From: Thermoplasmatota archaeon
GTDB taxonomy: Archaea; Thermoplasmatota; Thermoplasmata; GCA-020350865; JAUVCJ01
NCBI GenBank assembly: GCA_030595765.1
Contig: JAUVCJ010000141.1
Location: 1 to 6,436 of the forward strand
Reading direction: 5' to 3'
Length of the DNA: 6,436 nt
The notes beneath the pieces were generated by a model that worked only from the letters and a program-made list of their open reading frames with translations, searched no databases and was not told where the DNA came from. Positions 5,433-6,436 of the stretch are shown piece by piece (positions within the stretch are counted from its first letter, which is position 1; every line of letters starts with the position of its first letter). The position numbers were made by a program, and so were the translations under genes.

Positions 5433-6436
5433 GTGAAAAGACAGCACCACAATCATTGTCCAGACATACGAAAAAGAATTCTTGATGAAGGTTTCCGACT
5501 GTATCGGCAGTGGTTTTGTGGGTAAGATTGCCAACATCCAGGTCCATGCCTATCGCCAATGGTAATCCCCTACCATTGAAATCGCTAAGTGGGCAATGAC
5601 GTCCCTTGTAATCCTGCCCCAGCTTTGTGGCTTGCCTCATTTTATCTGACCACTCCCCTTTCTCGCTCTTTGCTGTTGGAAACACCCCCCAACATGTCTG
5701 GCATATCAAGGCATAATCATACCTAAGGTCCAGACCCTGTCTATCAAGGTCGCCCATGTTCATAGCCTCAAGAGCATCATTATCCCATCTAAGCTCCCCT
5801 AACTTCACGCTCCCGCCTTCCAAAAATGTGGTGACCACTCCGCAAAGTGGACAACGGCCATTGACCTTGGAATGATTCCGCCTTCTCACTCCTTTACGTC
5901 GAAGAGCGAGAGCAATGGAATCGGGCTCTGGAGAATATAATGGAAAAATCGCGCCACAATCCGGCTTATCGCAGAAATAGAACAGGTCATAATAGAGGTG
6001 GGCGATTGTTTTTTCCCTGGAGCCCTTGCGGGATGCAAAGGCAAATGAAAGACCCTTTGTAACATATTTCATAGGTACATCTTCTATAGATGCATCTTCC
6101 ATAGATACATCTTCCATAGATACACCATCCATAGAGCTCTCCACAGACCCTTCCTCCGTGTCTTGAGGGGTGCCCGAGCATATACCCATTGGGTCGCCCA
6201 CCTGGTATGGATCACATATCGGGCAGTGAACACTATCAGGCACAATTCCCAACTCTGCGGTCTTTTCAAGGCCCAACTCACAGCCTTCATCGAGTAGTTG
6301 TGGAAAATCACCGTCATCTGTTCGAATGGTGGGGTGCAGAGAATATGAGGAATTTGAGATAAGACAATGACTTGCCCAGATGTCAAGCCTATTAAGGCTC
6401 GATAATGGGTCCTCCATGTTGTATAGGTCGCCAAGG
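5404..6436 (-). CDS. zinc-ribbon protein, diverged paralogue of the 3806-4672 gene (5' end outside window)
   Basis: The frame is open through the right edge, so the true start is probably beyond the window; the ATG at 6417 gives 337 residues and is used for numbering. The module order matches the left paralogue (A-B-A-B). First comes a degenerate A: LDIW at 11 to HPT at 28-30, with Ser21 and Ser24 where cysteines belong. Then come B (Cys65/68 and CDKPDC 149-154), A (Cys189/192 and Cys239/242, with RYDYALIC and VFPT) and B (CPLS at 275-278, second pair CLDNDC 318-323). Residues just before the ATG (LGDL) resemble LGEL at 207-210, also supporting an upstream start. An acidic, Ser/Met-rich insert near 96-116 comes from a 15-bp DNA repeat. 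The frame is uninterrupted. Lost cysteines could mean relaxed selection or a new role; the function is unknown. Confidence 0.75.
   Translation of the reverse strand, partial: LGDLYNMEDPLSSLNRLDIWASHCLISNSSYSLHPTIRTDDGDFPQLLDEGCELGLEKTAELGIVPDSVHCPICDPYQVGDPMGICSGTPQDTEEGSVESSMDGVSMEDVSMEDASIEDVPMKYVTKGLSFAFASRKGSREKTIAHLYYDLFYFCDKPDCGAIFPLYSPEPDSIALALRRKGVRRRNHSKVNGRCPLCGVVTTFLEGGSVKLGELRWDNDALEAMNMGDLDRQGLDLRYDYALICQTCWGVFPTAKSEKGEWSDKMRQATKLGQDYKGRHCPLSDFNGRGLPLAIGMDLDVGNLTHKTTADTVGNLHQEFFFVCLDNDCGAVFSLSPPDDLET
6071..6130. repeat. 15-bp in-frame tandem repeat, four units
   Basis: Four head-to-tail units start at 6071, 6086, 6101 and 6116, each beginning ATAG(A/G)T and ending in CTTCC or a close variant; a partial fifth unit (ATAGAG) follows at 6131. 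Adjacent middle units differ at one base. Because the unit is 15 bp it keeps the reading frame and encodes five-residue copies of the type S-M-E-D-V on the minus strand. It lies in the long insert between the two cysteine pairs of a type B module, where length change may be tolerated. Confidence 0.92.

Overview
The window is archaeal, most likely from a euryarchaeon related to Thermoplasmata or Methanomassiliicoccales. The kingdom call rests on three core genes: an archaeal sliding clamp (PCNA), a KsgA/Dim1 rRNA dimethyltransferase and subunit D of an A-type ATP synthase. Archaeal box A-like AT motifs also sit about 25 nt before several starts. The lineage guess is weaker; it comes from the general look of the proteins and could not be searched.

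Layout, left to right. Positions 1-290 hold no gene but carry repeated TGGGTTGCACA words and AT-rich promoter-like boxes. A cyclophilin-type peptidyl-prolyl isomerase follows on the minus strand (291-755). It is divergent from a plus-strand run of PCNA (870-1607, TTG start), KsgA/RsmA (1713-2531, GTG start) and a 72-residue DUF1858 redox-disulfide protein (2658-2876). From 2937 to the right edge every gene is on the minus strand. In transcription order these are a zinc-ribbon protein that runs off the right edge (5404-6436), a four-helix membrane protein (4698-5192), a second zinc-ribbon protein (3806-4672), the ATP synthase D subunit (3143-3772) and a 64-residue single-helix membrane protein coupled to it (2937-3131).

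The left half is housekeeping: DNA replication clamp, ribosome maturation and protein folding. The unusual part is the right half. Two zinc-ribbon proteins of the same unrecognised family flank a membrane protein. Each is built from alternating modules of two types (A-B-A-B), defined by the form of their second cysteine pair: CxxC in type A, Cx4C in type B. The left copy keeps all eight cysteine pairs. The right copy has lost cysteines in its first and last modules, carries an in-frame 15-bp tandem repeat, and ends inside a 37-38-bp tandem repeat array that contains its own stop codon. I do not know the function of this family; the arrangement suggests a duplicated locus in which one copy is diverging.

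No tRNA, rRNA, transposase, integrase or CRISPR array was seen.
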